Position numbers and translations under genes: made by a program. The notes under the pieces are model-generated. The model was not told the origin of the DNA. It saw nothing but the letters and a program-made list of their open reading frames with translations, and did not search any database. 64,000 nucleotides of DNA, from contig OZ244860.1 in assembly GCA_965221035.1 (NCBI GenBank), positions 62,001-126,000 on the forward strand, read 5' to 3'. Shown piece after piece: positions 17,301-24,744 of the stretch. Origin of the DNA: UBA6522 sp965221035. Its GTDB lineage: Bacteria; Pseudomonadota; Gammaproteobacteria; Steroidobacterales; Rariloculaceae. Position 1 is the stretch's first letter. Every line of letters begins with the position of its first letter.

Positions 17301-17832
17301 GGGCAACGGCGGCGCGGGCCGACCGGCCGAAGTCTCCGTCGCGGGTCTGGTGGCGGACATTCGGCGGCGCGGCGGCAGGGTTTCGATGCTACTTGAGGAT
17401 CACACCGGGCGCCTGGAGGTTACGCTCTTCGACGAGGTATTCAACCAGTACCGGTATCTGGCCATCAACGACGCGATGCTGGTGGTCGACGGACCGCTTC
17501 GTTTCGATGACTTTCTCAACGACTGGCGGCTGACCGCGCGCCGGCTCCGTTCGATCGACGAAACCATTGAGCAAGGCGCGTCCCGGTTGACCATTCATTG
17601 GCCCGAAGATCGGCAGGGGGAGCCATTCGTTCAGGACCTGAAGCGGGAGTTGACGCCGTTTGTCGGCGGCAAGTGTGAAGTCCGTATCGAATACAAGGGT
17701 CGGGAAGCGACGTCATGGCTGACGCTCGGTGATCGCTGGGCCGTGCGTGTCAGCCGCGACCTGCGTGAACGCCTTGGCGACTTGCTAGGAGAAAACGGCT
17801 ACTCGATCCACTATCCCCGGTCTTTCGCCTGA
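14338..17832 (+). CDS. dnaE: DNA polymerase III subunit alpha
   Basis: This is the replicative polymerase catalytic subunit, 1164 residues (E. coli 1160). Domains in order: PHP domain from residue 5 (FVHLSVHSEYSLVDGI), palm with the catalytic aspartates in MPDFDIDFCIDGRDDV (about 403-415), thumb/fingers, helix-hairpin-helix near 830-860 (YGLGAIKGVGRGAVEHL), and an OB fold near 1000-1075. The start overlaps rnhB. The 3' end overlaps the opposed phrB gene by 22 bases, so the two transcripts converge without a terminator that I can see. Confidence 0.98.
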   Translation: MSSFVHLSVHSEYSLVDGIVRVKELAESVRAKRMPSVALTDHMNVFGMVKFYRASIERGLKPLIGADIQVVETPRDAVSTRLTLLCTDRVGFGNLSRLLSLAYSRRQGRGEVLVLKRWLDADSLHGLIALSGGQHGEIGRTLLGARPERAAAVLDDWRKRFPQRFYLELHRVGWPEEGDYLDESVRLAASHRVPVVATNPVRFLDPDNHSEDQPSDFEAHEVRVCIQQGKTLNDARRPRDYTEHQYLKTPAEMEELFSDLPEALSNSVEIARRCNFELELGRPSLPDFKVPSEQTAAVHLRETALRGLEERGVCPEAEGAIPFSDYSARLDSELAVICEMGFEGYFLIVADFCGWARRRRIPVGPGRGSGAGSLVAFALGITDLDPLEHDLLFERFLNPERVSMPDFDIDFCIDGRDDVIGYVAERYGKDRVSQIITFGTMAARAVVRDVGRALGMPFGYVDRIAKLIPFELGMTLEKALKDEELKALHDEEEEVRELIDLAKKLEGIARNAGTHAGGVVIAPRPLTEFMPLYVEPDGSTLCQLDKDDIEAIGLVKFDFLGLRTLTIIDRALGSINRQRQSEGLDPLDASRIPMDDPATYDLLRRCRTTGVFQLESRGMRDLIRRLQPDRFDDLVAVLALFRPGPLQSGMVDDFINRKHGTDAAPVDYFHTKLKPILEPTYGVILYQEQVMQIAQAIAGYSLGGADLLRRAMGKKKPEEMEQQRGVFMSGAERHGVDAGVAKKLFDLMEHFAGYGFNKSHSAAYALIAYQTAWLKARHPAHFLAAVLTTDMDHTDKLMALKEDCERFGIELHAPDVNRSHHEFVVIGERSIAYGLGAIKGVGRGAVEHLVEERERNGPFTGLFDLCGRMDQQRPNRRVLEAFVRSGALDALGPNRATLMKAVPDAVKFAAHSAQFRSAGQGALFEEPGSRGDLAELLEPISEWSDQERLKGERDSLGLYLSGHPFDEYAGHCRHFTHGTIAKFRETAPGNGGAGRPAEVSVAGLVADIRRRGGRVSMLLEDHTGRLEVTLFDEVFNQYRYLAINDAMLVVDGPLRFDDFLNDWRLTARRLRSIDETIEQGASRLTIHWPEDRQGEPFVQDLKRELTPFVGGKCEVRIEYKGREATSWLTLGDRWAVRVSRDLRERLGDLLGENGYSIHYPRSFA

Positions 17833-19310
17833 CCGGAGCCATTGGGGCCGCGAATTCGCGTTTCCCAGGCATCCAGCGCCCGTCGCCGACCGGCCACAAG
17901 ATCGATCATGGGGAGCGGATAGTTGCGACCGAGCCGAACGCCCGCCCTGGCCAGCTCCGCGTCCGGCGCCTCCCACGGCGCGTGGATGTGCTTGTTGGAA
18001 AGTCGGCGCAGTTCGGGCAGCCACGTGCGCAGATAGACACCGGCCGGGTCGAAGCGCCGCGACTGGGTGACGGGATTGAATATGCGGAACCATGGCGCGG
18101 CATCCACGCCGCTGCCGGCGACCCATTGCCAACCGGCGCTGTTGTTTGCCCGGTCGGCATCCACCAGCGTGTCCTCGAACCACGCCGCGCCGGCACGCCA
18201 GTCGATCAGCAGGTGCTTGGTCAGGAAGGACGCTACGACCATGCGTACACGGTTGTGCATCCAGCCGGTCGCCCACAGCTCCCTCATGCCGGCGTCGACC
18301 AGGGGATAGCCGGTAGCGCCTTTCTGCCAGCGCCGCAGATCGTCCGGGCAGTCCCTCCACGGCATCCGGTCGAATTCCGGCCGCAGGTTGACCGTGCCCA
18401 CTTCCGGATTGTGGTACAGCAGGTAATGAGTGAACTCCCGCCAGCCGAGTTCGCGCAGGAAGGCGTCGCGGCCCGGTCCCGGGTCTTGCCGTTCTAGGGC
18501 GGCGGCGATCTGTCGTGGCCCGATTTCGCCGAAATGCAGGTGGGGGGACAGTCGGCTGGTGGCTGCCAGTCCCGGTTGATCGCGCCGACGGTGGTAGTCG
18601 CGGACACCGTGCTGCAGGAACGCGTCGAGCCGCGCTCTGGCGCCCCGTTCGCCCGGCTGCCAGACGCTTCGAAATCCCTCTGCCCAGTCCGGACTTCGGG
18701 ATCTCAGCCGCCAGCGATGCAGCCCTTCACTGCGTGGCCATGCACCTGGTGAGGGCGGAACGGGTGGCGTCGGGATCGGGCGTTCGATGTCGAGCGCGAC
18801 GCACCGGCGCCAGAATGCGGTAAAGACCTTGAACGGCGTGCCGGTCGCGGTGCTGACAGTCCAGGGCTCGAACAGCAGGGAAGCATTATGCGATCGAGCG
18901 GCCACACCCGATTCGGGAAGCCGCGCCTTGACCTGGCGGTCGCGCTCGATGAGCGCGGGTTCGTAGAGCCGGTTCCAGAATACCCCTGTCGCCTCGGATT
19001 CCCGCACCAGTTCCATGACGATTTCACAAGCAGGTCCTCGGCGAAGGACCAGGCGACTGCCAAGTTGACGCAGTTCGCCGTCCAGCCCGCTCAAGCTGCC
19101 GTGCAGCCACCATCGAGCCGCGCCGCCCAATTCGCGGTGGTCGTCATCCAGGATGAAGACTGGAATGACCGGGTGTCCGCTGTTTGCGGCGGCACTCCAC
19201 GCGGGATTGTCCGCGAGACGCAGATCGCGACGGAACCAGACCAGGACGGGCCGCCGATCTCCCGATCCGTCGGCTGGCCCCGCCGTTGCGGGGTTGGTAT
19301 CAGCTGCCAA
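17811..19310 (-). CDS. phrB: Deoxyribodipyrimidine photolyase (cryptochrome/photolyase family)
   Basis: This light-driven flavoprotein repairs UV pyrimidine dimers. It has 499 residues. The N-terminal alpha/beta antenna domain begins VLVWFRRDLRLADNPAW. The FAD-binding helical domain includes RLSPHLHFGEIGPRQI, FLRELGWREFTHYLLYHN, GYPLVDAGMRELWATGWMHNR and NNSAGWQWVAGSG, all hallmarks of class I CPD photolyases. The start is a TTG at 19310 with no strong ribosome-binding site; the first ~20 residues are non-conserved, so the true start could be slightly inside. The gene is inserted between dnaE and accA on the opposite strand, which breaks the enteric dnaE-accA adjacency. Confidence 0.95.
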   Translation of the reverse strand: MAADTNPATAGPADGSGDRRPVLVWFRRDLRLADNPAWSAAANSGHPVIPVFILDDDHRELGGAARWWLHGSLSGLDGELRQLGSRLVLRRGPACEIVMELVRESEATGVFWNRLYEPALIERDRQVKARLPESGVAARSHNASLLFEPWTVSTATGTPFKVFTAFWRRCVALDIERPIPTPPVPPSPGAWPRSEGLHRWRLRSRSPDWAEGFRSVWQPGERGARARLDAFLQHGVRDYHRRRDQPGLAATSRLSPHLHFGEIGPRQIAAALERQDPGPGRDAFLRELGWREFTHYLLYHNPEVGTVNLRPEFDRMPWRDCPDDLRRWQKGATGYPLVDAGMRELWATGWMHNRVRMVVASFLTKHLLIDWRAGAAWFEDTLVDADRANNSAGWQWVAGSGVDAAPWFRIFNPVTQSRRFDPAGVYLRTWLPELRRLSNKHIHAPWEAPDAELARAGVRLGRNYPLPMIDLVAGRRRALDAWETRIRGPNGSGQAKDRG

Positions 19311-19354
19311 TTTCAGCGCTCATGTGAAGATTCCGTCCGGTCATGTCGTGCCCG

Positions 19355-19449
19355 CATCCCGGTTTCCAATCCCTCCCGGCTTCCAGTCCCCCGGCTTCGA
19401 GCCCCCGGCTTCGAGACCCCCGGCTTCCAGACACCCGGCTTCCAATCCG
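19355..19449. repeat. Imperfect ~15-bp tandem repeat between phrB and accA
   Basis: About six near-copies of a 14-16 base unit (typically CCCGGCTTCGAGACC, with T/C and G/A variants) run head to tail. They are too short and too degenerate for CRISPR and have no unique spacers. They lie between the divergent phrB and accA starts, upstream of the accA promoter candidate. Confidence 0.75.
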
Positions 19450-19546
19450 CCATCTTGACCCATGGCGCGAACAAGTTACCTCAAGGCACCGCCAGTTGGC
19501 GAACGTTCCAACCCGAAACGTTGGCACCCGGCTAGATCGAACCCAC

Positions 19547-19576
19547 TTGTCACCATTCGGAGGTTGCGAGTATGGT
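19547..19576 (+). promoter_or_regulatory. accA: Candidate accA promoter
   Basis: TTGTCA (19547-19552) and TATGGT (19571-19576) are 18 bases apart. If used, transcription would begin close to the accA ATG itself and would exclude the short frame at 19572. The two models (leaderless start versus leader peptide) are mutually exclusive. Confidence 0.3.
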
Positions 19577-19592
19577 CCGCCCATGGACCTGA
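19572..19592 (+). CDS. Possible 6-codon leader peptide overlapping accA start
   Basis: GGAGG at 19559-19563 is 8 bases before an ATG that reads M-V-R-P-W-T-stop. This frame overlaps the accA initiation codon (19583), which itself has no Shine-Dalgarno site at normal distance. The stop TGA lies 5 bases past the accA ATG, so terminating ribosomes could reinitiate on accA. This is inferred from sequence only; no homologue is known to me. Confidence 0.35.
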   Translation: MVRPWT

Positions 19593-20542
19593 ACTTTCTG
19601 GACTTCGAACAGCCCATCGCTGAGCTTGAGGCGAAGATCGACGAATTGAAATTCGTCGGGGACGACTCCGAGTTCAACATCACCGAAGAGATTGCCCGGC
19701 TGCGCCGCGAGAGCGAGTCGCTGACGCGCAGGATCTTTTCGAACCTGTCTTCCTGGCAGATCGCCAATCTCGCTCGCCACCCACAGCGCCCGTACACCAT
19801 GGACTACATTTCACGGTGTTTTTCGGACTTCCAGGAACTGCACGGGGATCGAATGTATGCCGACGATCATTCGCTCGTCGGAGGCCTCGCCCGCCTGGAG
19901 GGGCAGCCGGTGATGGTGATCGGCCACCAGAAGGGCCGCGACACCAAGGAGCGGATTCTGCGCAACTACGGCATGGCGAGTCCCGAAGGCTATCGAAAGG
20001 CCATGAGGCTCATGAAACTGGCCGAGAAATTCGATGTCCCGCTGGTGACCTTTATCGACACGCCGGGCGCCTATCCGGGCGTCGGGGCGGAGGAGCGCGG
20101 CCAGAGCGAGGCAATTGCCCGCAACCTGTTGATCATGGCGAGTCTCAAGGTGCCCATCGTCAGCGTCGTCATCGGCGAGGGAGGTTCCGGCGGTGCGCTG
20201 GCCATCGGCGTGGCGGATCGCATTCTGATGCTTCAGTACGGCATCTACTCGGTGATTTCGCCGGAGGGTTGCGCGTCCATCCTCTGGAAGGACACCGACA
20301 AGGCCGCCGCGGCGGCTGAGGCCATGGGCATCACCGCCGAGCGCCTGCAGAAGCTCGGCCTGATCGATGAGGTCATTCCCGAACCGCTGGGCGGTGCCCA
20401 CCGGAATCAGCAGGCCACCGCGGAAGTGGTCAAGAATGCCGTGCTGCAGGCGCTCAACGACCTGCGGCCGCTGTCGACCGGGCATCTCGTTTCGACGAGG
20501 CGCAGTCGCCTTGCCGGCTACGGGACTTTCAAGGAGGGGTGA
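19583..20542 (+). CDS. accA: Acetyl-CoA carboxylase carboxyltransferase subunit alpha
   Basis: AccA, together with AccD, transfers the carboxyl from biotin to acetyl-CoA, the committed step of fatty acid synthesis. MDLNFLDFEQPIAELEAKI matches the E. coli N-terminus almost residue for residue and fixes the start. FIDTPGAYPGVGAEERGQSE and VIGEGGSGGALAIGVADR form the crotonase-fold CoA site. It has 319 residues, as in E. coli. tilS lies downstream as in enterics (accA-ldcC-tilS region). Confidence 0.98.
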   Translation: MDLNFLDFEQPIAELEAKIDELKFVGDDSEFNITEEIARLRRESESLTRRIFSNLSSWQIANLARHPQRPYTMDYISRCFSDFQELHGDRMYADDHSLVGGLARLEGQPVMVIGHQKGRDTKERILRNYGMASPEGYRKAMRLMKLAEKFDVPLVTFIDTPGAYPGVGAEERGQSEAIARNLLIMASLKVPIVSVVIGEGGSGGALAIGVADRILMLQYGIYSVISPEGCASILWKDTDKAAAAAEAMGITAERLQKLGLIDEVIPEPLGGAHRNQQATAEVVKNAVLQALNDLRPLSTGHLVSTRRSRLAGYGTFKEG

Positions 20543-20615
20543 GCCGCTCGCGGCGGTCCGGGCAGTCCGGGAGTCCGCGGCCTGTACCCGGGACCGCGGG
20601 GTGGCTCGCGACGCG

Positions 20616-21938
20616 ATGGAACGACTCCTCGATAGCCTCAACCTGAGCCTCGCCGCACTGCCGGGCCCTCCGCAACGCTACGCGGTCGCCTTCAGCGGCG
20701 GACTCGACTCCACGGTGCTGCTGGCGGCGCTTTGCCGATTGGCGCCGCGCCCGCGCGTGCGCGCGCTGCATGTCGATCACGGGCTGCATCCGGATTCGAA
20801 GACATGGGAACGTCACTGCGCGGGGGTAGCGGAGGCCCATGGCGCCGGGTACCAAAGTCTGCGATGTCCGGTGGAACCCGTTCCAGGGGAGAGTCTCGAA
20901 GCCCGGGCACGTCAGGTTCGCTACCGGGCGCTGGAAAGGCTCGTCGAGCCGGGCGAGACGCTGTTGACGGCCCACCATGCCGATGATCAGCTCGAAACGC
21001 TGATGCTGCGCCTGCTCCGTGGAACCGGCGTGAAGGGATTGCGGGGCATCGCCAGGTTGAGGCCGTTCGGGTCCGGATACCTTGCCCGGCCGCTGTTGGA
21101 AGTTCCTCGCGGGGACATCCTGTCGGTCGGCCGGGCCTGGGGATTGCAGTGGCTTGAAGACCCTTCGAATCGCGATTCACGGTTTGATCGCAACTACATC
21201 CGGGCCGAACTGATTCCCCGCATCAAGCAACGCTGGCCCGCGGCGGCGCGCACGGTCGGCCGCGCGGCGGATCAAATGGTGGAAGCCCAACGAATCCTGG
21301 ATGAAGTCGCCCAGGCGGATACCACCGGCGAGCCGGGCCGGATCGAGTGCGCGGCCCTGCGAAGCCTTTCGCCGGCCCGTCGGCGAAACCTGTTGCGCCA
21401 TTCGCTGGCCGGTTTGGGGCTGCCGGTCCCCAACTCGCGGCAGATGGAAACGCTCCTTGATGCCCTGGATGCAAGACGGCGAGATGCCCGCACCCGCGTT
21501 CAGTGGCCCGGCGGCGAGGCACGAATTTACAGGGATCGACTCTACCTGCTTGAGCCCCTGCCGGCCGCTTCCCCGGCGGGCCATATCGGAGAGGTGAGCC
21601 AGACCCGTATGTGGCACGGACCCGAAGGCAAGCTTCGACTGGTTTCGGGGAAGGGTCCCGGGCTCCCCGGGAACTGGGCCTCGGAGGGCCTGAGCGTGCG
21701 TTTCCGAACGGGTGGCGAGCGATTCAGGCCGATCGGGCGGCAGCATTCCCGCCCGCTCAAGAAGTGGCTGCAGGAGGCCGGCGTGCCACCCTGGCTGAGG
21801 ACCAGAATTCCGTTGTTGTACCGGGAAGATGACCTGGTTGCCGTGGGAGACCTCTGGATTGCGGCCGCGGCGGGGAGCGCCGAAGATGGCGGACAACGAT
21901 GGCAGGTCCAGTGGACGGATCATCCCCCGCTTTCGTGA
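20616..21938 (+). CDS. tilS: tRNA(Ile)-lysidine synthetase
   Basis: TilS converts C34 of the tRNA-Ile CAU anticodon to lysidine so that it reads AUA. The N-type ATP-pyrophosphatase loop SGGLDS is at residues 27-32. DHGLHPDS and ARQVRYRALERL follow, then HHADDQLETLMLRLLRGTG and the substrate-specificity region. The C-terminal TilS domains extend to residue 440 (RPIGRQHSRPLKKWLQEAGV). The ATG at 20616 is used; the in-frame GTG at 20601 is also possible. The frame stays open upstream into accA, so the start is the least certain part. Confidence 0.95.
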   Translation: MERLLDSLNLSLAALPGPPQRYAVAFSGGLDSTVLLAALCRLAPRPRVRALHVDHGLHPDSKTWERHCAGVAEAHGAGYQSLRCPVEPVPGESLEARARQVRYRALERLVEPGETLLTAHHADDQLETLMLRLLRGTGVKGLRGIARLRPFGSGYLARPLLEVPRGDILSVGRAWGLQWLEDPSNRDSRFDRNYIRAELIPRIKQRWPAAARTVGRAADQMVEAQRILDEVAQADTTGEPGRIECAALRSLSPARRRNLLRHSLAGLGLPVPNSRQMETLLDALDARRRDARTRVQWPGGEARIYRDRLYLLEPLPAASPAGHIGEVSQTRMWHGPEGKLRLVSGKGPGLPGNWASEGLSVRFRTGGERFRPIGRQHSRPLKKWLQEAGVPPWLRTRIPLLYREDDLVAVGDLWIAAAAGSAEDGGQRWQVQWTDHPPLS

Positions 21939-21963
21939 CCTCGGCCGTATCGTTCCCTCACCT

Positions 21964-21992
21964 TTGACTTGATCCGATCGGGACCGGACAAT
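21964..21992 (+). promoter_or_regulatory. Strong sigma-70-like promoter, possibly giving a leaderless mRNA
   Basis: TTGACT (21964-21969) and GACAAT (21987-21992) are spaced by 17 bases, ideal for sigma-70. The expected transcription start, about 7 bases downstream, coincides with the GTG initiation codon at 22000. No Shine-Dalgarno sequence precedes that GTG. Confidence 0.55.
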
Positions 21993-21999
21993 TGCTGTC

Positions 22000-23013
22000 G
22001 TGAAGAGGTTGCGTTATCCGTTGATTCTGGTGTGGTTGCTGCCTGTGGCGGGACAGGCCCACCACTCGGTGGGCGCGTTTTTCGATATCGACGAACCGAT
22101 GACGATCCAGGGCGTCCTGACCTCGATGCGATGGCAGAACCCGCACGTGCTGCTGACGGTCGGAGTGGATGACGCAGACGGCGGGACCGAACTGTGGAAC
22201 GTGGAGTCCGGCGGGCCTACCCTGCTGCGGCGTCTGGGCGTGAACGCTGACATCGCGGTGGTCGGCGACCGCGTCGCCATTTCCGGATATCCCTCCAGGG
22301 TGCATGCCCGGGAGATGATCGGCGTGAGTATCGATCTTCCTGACGGGCGGTCGTTGCCCATGTTTCCCACTTTGGCGGCTCGATTCGGACACCAGCCCAG
22401 CTACGGTGTTCACATCACGGATGAGGCCGTTGACTCAGGCACCCGTGCGGCGCAGGGCATTTTCAGGGTCTGGACCTACGGTCGGACGTCGGACCGGCCG
22501 GTGGTCGAGCCCGCCTACACGCAACAGGCGCTGACCGGTCAGTCCCGGTACGATCCGCTGATCGATGATCCGGCACTGCGTTGCATACCGGCGGGAATGC
22601 CCCTGGTCATGGACAACCCGTTTCCGATCGAATTTACCGATCACGGCAACGAAATCCTGCTGCAGCTTGAGCTTTGGGACATCGAGCGCACGATTCACCT
22701 GGCAGACTCTGCTCCCGCCACGGGCCAGACAGGTACGCCGTTGGGGTATTCCACCGGCCGCTGGGAGGGCAACTCCCTTGTGGTGACAACCACCGATATC
22801 GACTGGCCATATTTCGATGACGCCGGAACGCCCCAGAGCCCGCTGATCAGTTCGGTCGAGAGATTCACCCTCAGCGACGATGAGCGGCGGCTGGACTACG
22901 AGGTGGTGATCACGGATCCGGAAACGTTGCTCGAGCCCCTCGTGCTCAGTTGGCACTGGGACTGGGTGCCAGGAGAGGCGCTTCAAGCCTACGGTTGCAC
23001 CCTGGAGGATTGA
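22000..23013 (+). CDS. Secreted DUF6152-type protein (first paralogue)
   Basis: Function is unknown. It has 337 residues with a signal peptide (VKRLRYPLILVWLLPVAGQA) ending directly before HHSVGAFFDIDEP. The His-His-Ser start of the mature chain, followed by a G-V-L-x(5)-W-Q-N-P-H segment, is the recognisable DUF6152 pattern (first ~115 mature residues). The rest (about 140-337) is shared with the second copy at 49320-50330, including a GRWEGNSLVVTTTDIDWPYF segment and the ending PGEALQAYGCT. Four Cys or fewer, no membrane helix after the signal. A paired His at a mature N-terminus can bind copper, but that is speculation. It appears to be its own transcription unit with the promoter at 21964. 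Confidence 0.8.
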   Translation: MKRLRYPLILVWLLPVAGQAHHSVGAFFDIDEPMTIQGVLTSMRWQNPHVLLTVGVDDADGGTELWNVESGGPTLLRRLGVNADIAVVGDRVAISGYPSRVHAREMIGVSIDLPDGRSLPMFPTLAARFGHQPSYGVHITDEAVDSGTRAAQGIFRVWTYGRTSDRPVVEPAYTQQALTGQSRYDPLIDDPALRCIPAGMPLVMDNPFPIEFTDHGNEILLQLELWDIERTIHLADSAPATGQTGTPLGYSTGRWEGNSLVVTTTDIDWPYFDDAGTPQSPLISSVERFTLSDDERRLDYEVVITDPETLLEPLVLSWHWDWVPGEALQAYGCTLED

Positions 23014-23088
23014 GCCGCACGGCCCCACGCCGCCGCTTGAATCCGCAGCGCCGAAATCGCCGACAGGTATCGCGTGGTGAGTGCGGCG

Positions 23089-23117
23089 TTCGCGATAGTC
23101 CTGCAGCAGAGTACAAT
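23089..23117 (+). promoter_or_regulatory. Candidate promoter for the amidohydrolase
   Basis: TTCGCG (23089-23094) and TACAAT (23112-23117) are 17 bases apart. The -10 is good and the -35 is poor. It lies 31 bases upstream of the amidohydrolase ATG. Confidence 0.35.
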
Positions 23118-23147
23118 GAAGTCGACAAGCCGACCAAGGGGAATCCC

Positions 23148-24452
23148 ATGAAAAGTGAATTGGCAAACTTGCATTCTGGCGGCGTTTGCACGCCACTTTG
23201 GGCACTGACACTTCTGGCGCTGGCGGCGTGTGGTCCGGGGGGCAATAACGCCACCGAAGAGCCGCTTGCTGATGAGGAAGAGGCAATGGAGGCTGAGCCT
23301 TCGACCGCCGTCGCGTACCAGGGCGCACGGGTAATCGTCGGTGACGGTTCGGGTCCCATCGAGAACGGGGTCGTGGTGGTCGATGAAGGCCGCTTCGTGG
23401 CCGTGGGCTCCGCCGGGGACGTTTCGGTTCCGGAGGGCGCCGCCAGTGTGGATCTCAGCGGGATGACGATCATGCCCGTGATCGTGGACACCCACGTGCA
23501 CATGAACACGAGCCGTGATGCGCTCATCGACGATCTTCGCCGGCGTGCCTACTTCGGTGTCGGCGCCGCGGTGAGCATGGGTTCGGACGATACCGAGGAA
23601 GCGTTGGCGGTTCGTGACGAAGAGATTCCCGGAGCGGCGAGATTCCGTTCCGCGGGGCTCGGCATTACCCGGCCCGAGCCGGGACGCCGCGTGGTGCACT
23701 GGATCAACACGGAAGAGGAGGCCCGGGAGGCCGTCCGCACGGAAGCGGCCCGCAATGTCGACCTGATCAAGCTGTGGGTCGATGACCGCGACGGGCAGTA
23801 CGAGCAACTGACACCGGAATTGTATGGCGCCGCCATCGATGAAGCGCACCAGAACGGCATCCGCGTTTCGGCGCACATCTTCGACCTTGATGACGCCAAG
23901 GGTCTGCTGCGCGCCGATGTGGATATCTTTGCCCACGGGGTGCGGGACCGGGACGTCGACGATGAGTTTCTCGAGTTGATCGCCGAGCGGCCCGACACGG
24001 TGCTCATCCCGAACCTGGGGGCCCGCGGTGTCGCCACCGATCTCGGCTGGCTGGCCGGCGCCTACTCGGACGAAGAGATCGCGGAACTTGTGGCCGCCGG
24101 GGACAATCCGGACATTCAGGAAGCCTACGGCATCCAGGCCCGCAACCTCGCAAGGCTCAGCGAGGCGGGGATGATCATCGCGTTCGGCACCGACGGCAAC
24201 ACGCCCTGGGCGCCCCATGTGGAGATGGAGGACATGGTGATCGCGGGCATGTCGCCGGCCGACGTCATCGTCGCCGCCACGAGCACGTCCGCCGCAGCGG
24301 TCGGCCTGGACCAGATGGGCACCATCGAAGCCGGAAAGAGCGCCGACTTCATCGTGCTTGAGGCGAATCCGCTGGAAGACATCACCAACACGCGCCGGAT
24401 CGCCTCGGTCTACATGCGCGGCGAGGAGGTGGACCGGTCGAGCTATCGTTGA
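23148..24452 (+). CDS. Amidohydrolase-family lipoprotein (imidazolonepropionase-like)
   Basis: This metal-dependent hydrolase is predicted to be anchored as a lipoprotein: the lipobox LAAC places the lipidated Cys at residue 28, followed by an acidic linker. From about residue 60 it has the amidohydrolase fold: DTHVHMN (His116, His118) supplies two metal ligands, and RVSAHIFD, FAHGVRD and FGTDGNTPW supply the further His/His/Asp; the C-terminal GTIEAGKSADFIVLEANPL strand is typical of the superfamily. It has 434 residues. The ATG at 23148 is chosen because the signal sequence starts there. The substrate cannot be told; relatives include imidazolonepropionases and prolidase-like peptidases. 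Confidence 0.85.
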   Translation: MKSELANLHSGGVCTPLWALTLLALAACGPGGNNATEEPLADEEEAMEAEPSTAVAYQGARVIVGDGSGPIENGVVVVDEGRFVAVGSAGDVSVPEGAASVDLSGMTIMPVIVDTHVHMNTSRDALIDDLRRRAYFGVGAAVSMGSDDTEEALAVRDEEIPGAARFRSAGLGITRPEPGRRVVHWINTEEEAREAVRTEAARNVDLIKLWVDDRDGQYEQLTPELYGAAIDEAHQNGIRVSAHIFDLDDAKGLLRADVDIFAHGVRDRDVDDEFLELIAERPDTVLIPNLGARGVATDLGWLAGAYSDEEIAELVAAGDNPDIQEAYGIQARNLARLSEAGMIIAFGTDGNTPWAPHVEMEDMVIAGMSPADVIVAATSTSAAAVGLDQMGTIEAGKSADFIVLEANPLEDITNTRRIASVYMRGEEVDRSSYR

Positions 24453-24486
24453 GGTGTCGGCCGGATGCCGGTGGGCGTTGCGGGGA

Positions 24487-24696
24487 TCAGTTCAGCAGCA
24501 GTCGCACCAGGATCGCAACGCTAAGTGCCACCAGCAGGCCGAGCACCCACTTCATTGCGGACAGTTCTGCGCACACGGCGGCAATGTCGTCCTTCGTCGC
24601 GAGATCGCCTTGGCCGGTCCGAATGATCCTTGCAACGGCCTTGGCCAGACCCGGGTGCTGACTGGCGAACACGTTGTGCTGATCGGGAACGAACAT
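24487..24696 (-). CDS. Small coiled-coil/TM protein (DUF1640-like C-terminus)
   Basis: A 69-residue frame starts at an ATG (24696). It contains GLAKAVARIIRTGQGDLATKDDIAAV, a short helical stretch, and then a C-terminal transmembrane helix (about residues 48-67) ending LLLN. The pattern GDLATKDDI plus a terminal hydrophobic helix resembles DUF1640/CCDC90-type bacterial proteins that sit near mobile or defence genes. It is shorter than typical members, so it may be a truncated relic. It is divergent from the ATPase gene, with only 48 bases between the start codons, so both could share a control region. Confidence 0.5.
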   Translation of the reverse strand: MFVPDQHNVFASQHPGLAKAVARIIRTGQGDLATKDDIAAVCAELSAMKWVLGLLVALSVAILVRLLLN

Positions 24697-24744
24697 GAAC
24701 CGTGAGCTTCCCGATAACCTGTCGGCATACAAGGAAAGCGCGGC

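Noticed and set aside
19355..19449. CRISPR array
   Set aside because: Units are about 15 bases with no unique spacers; this is an imperfect tandem repeat.
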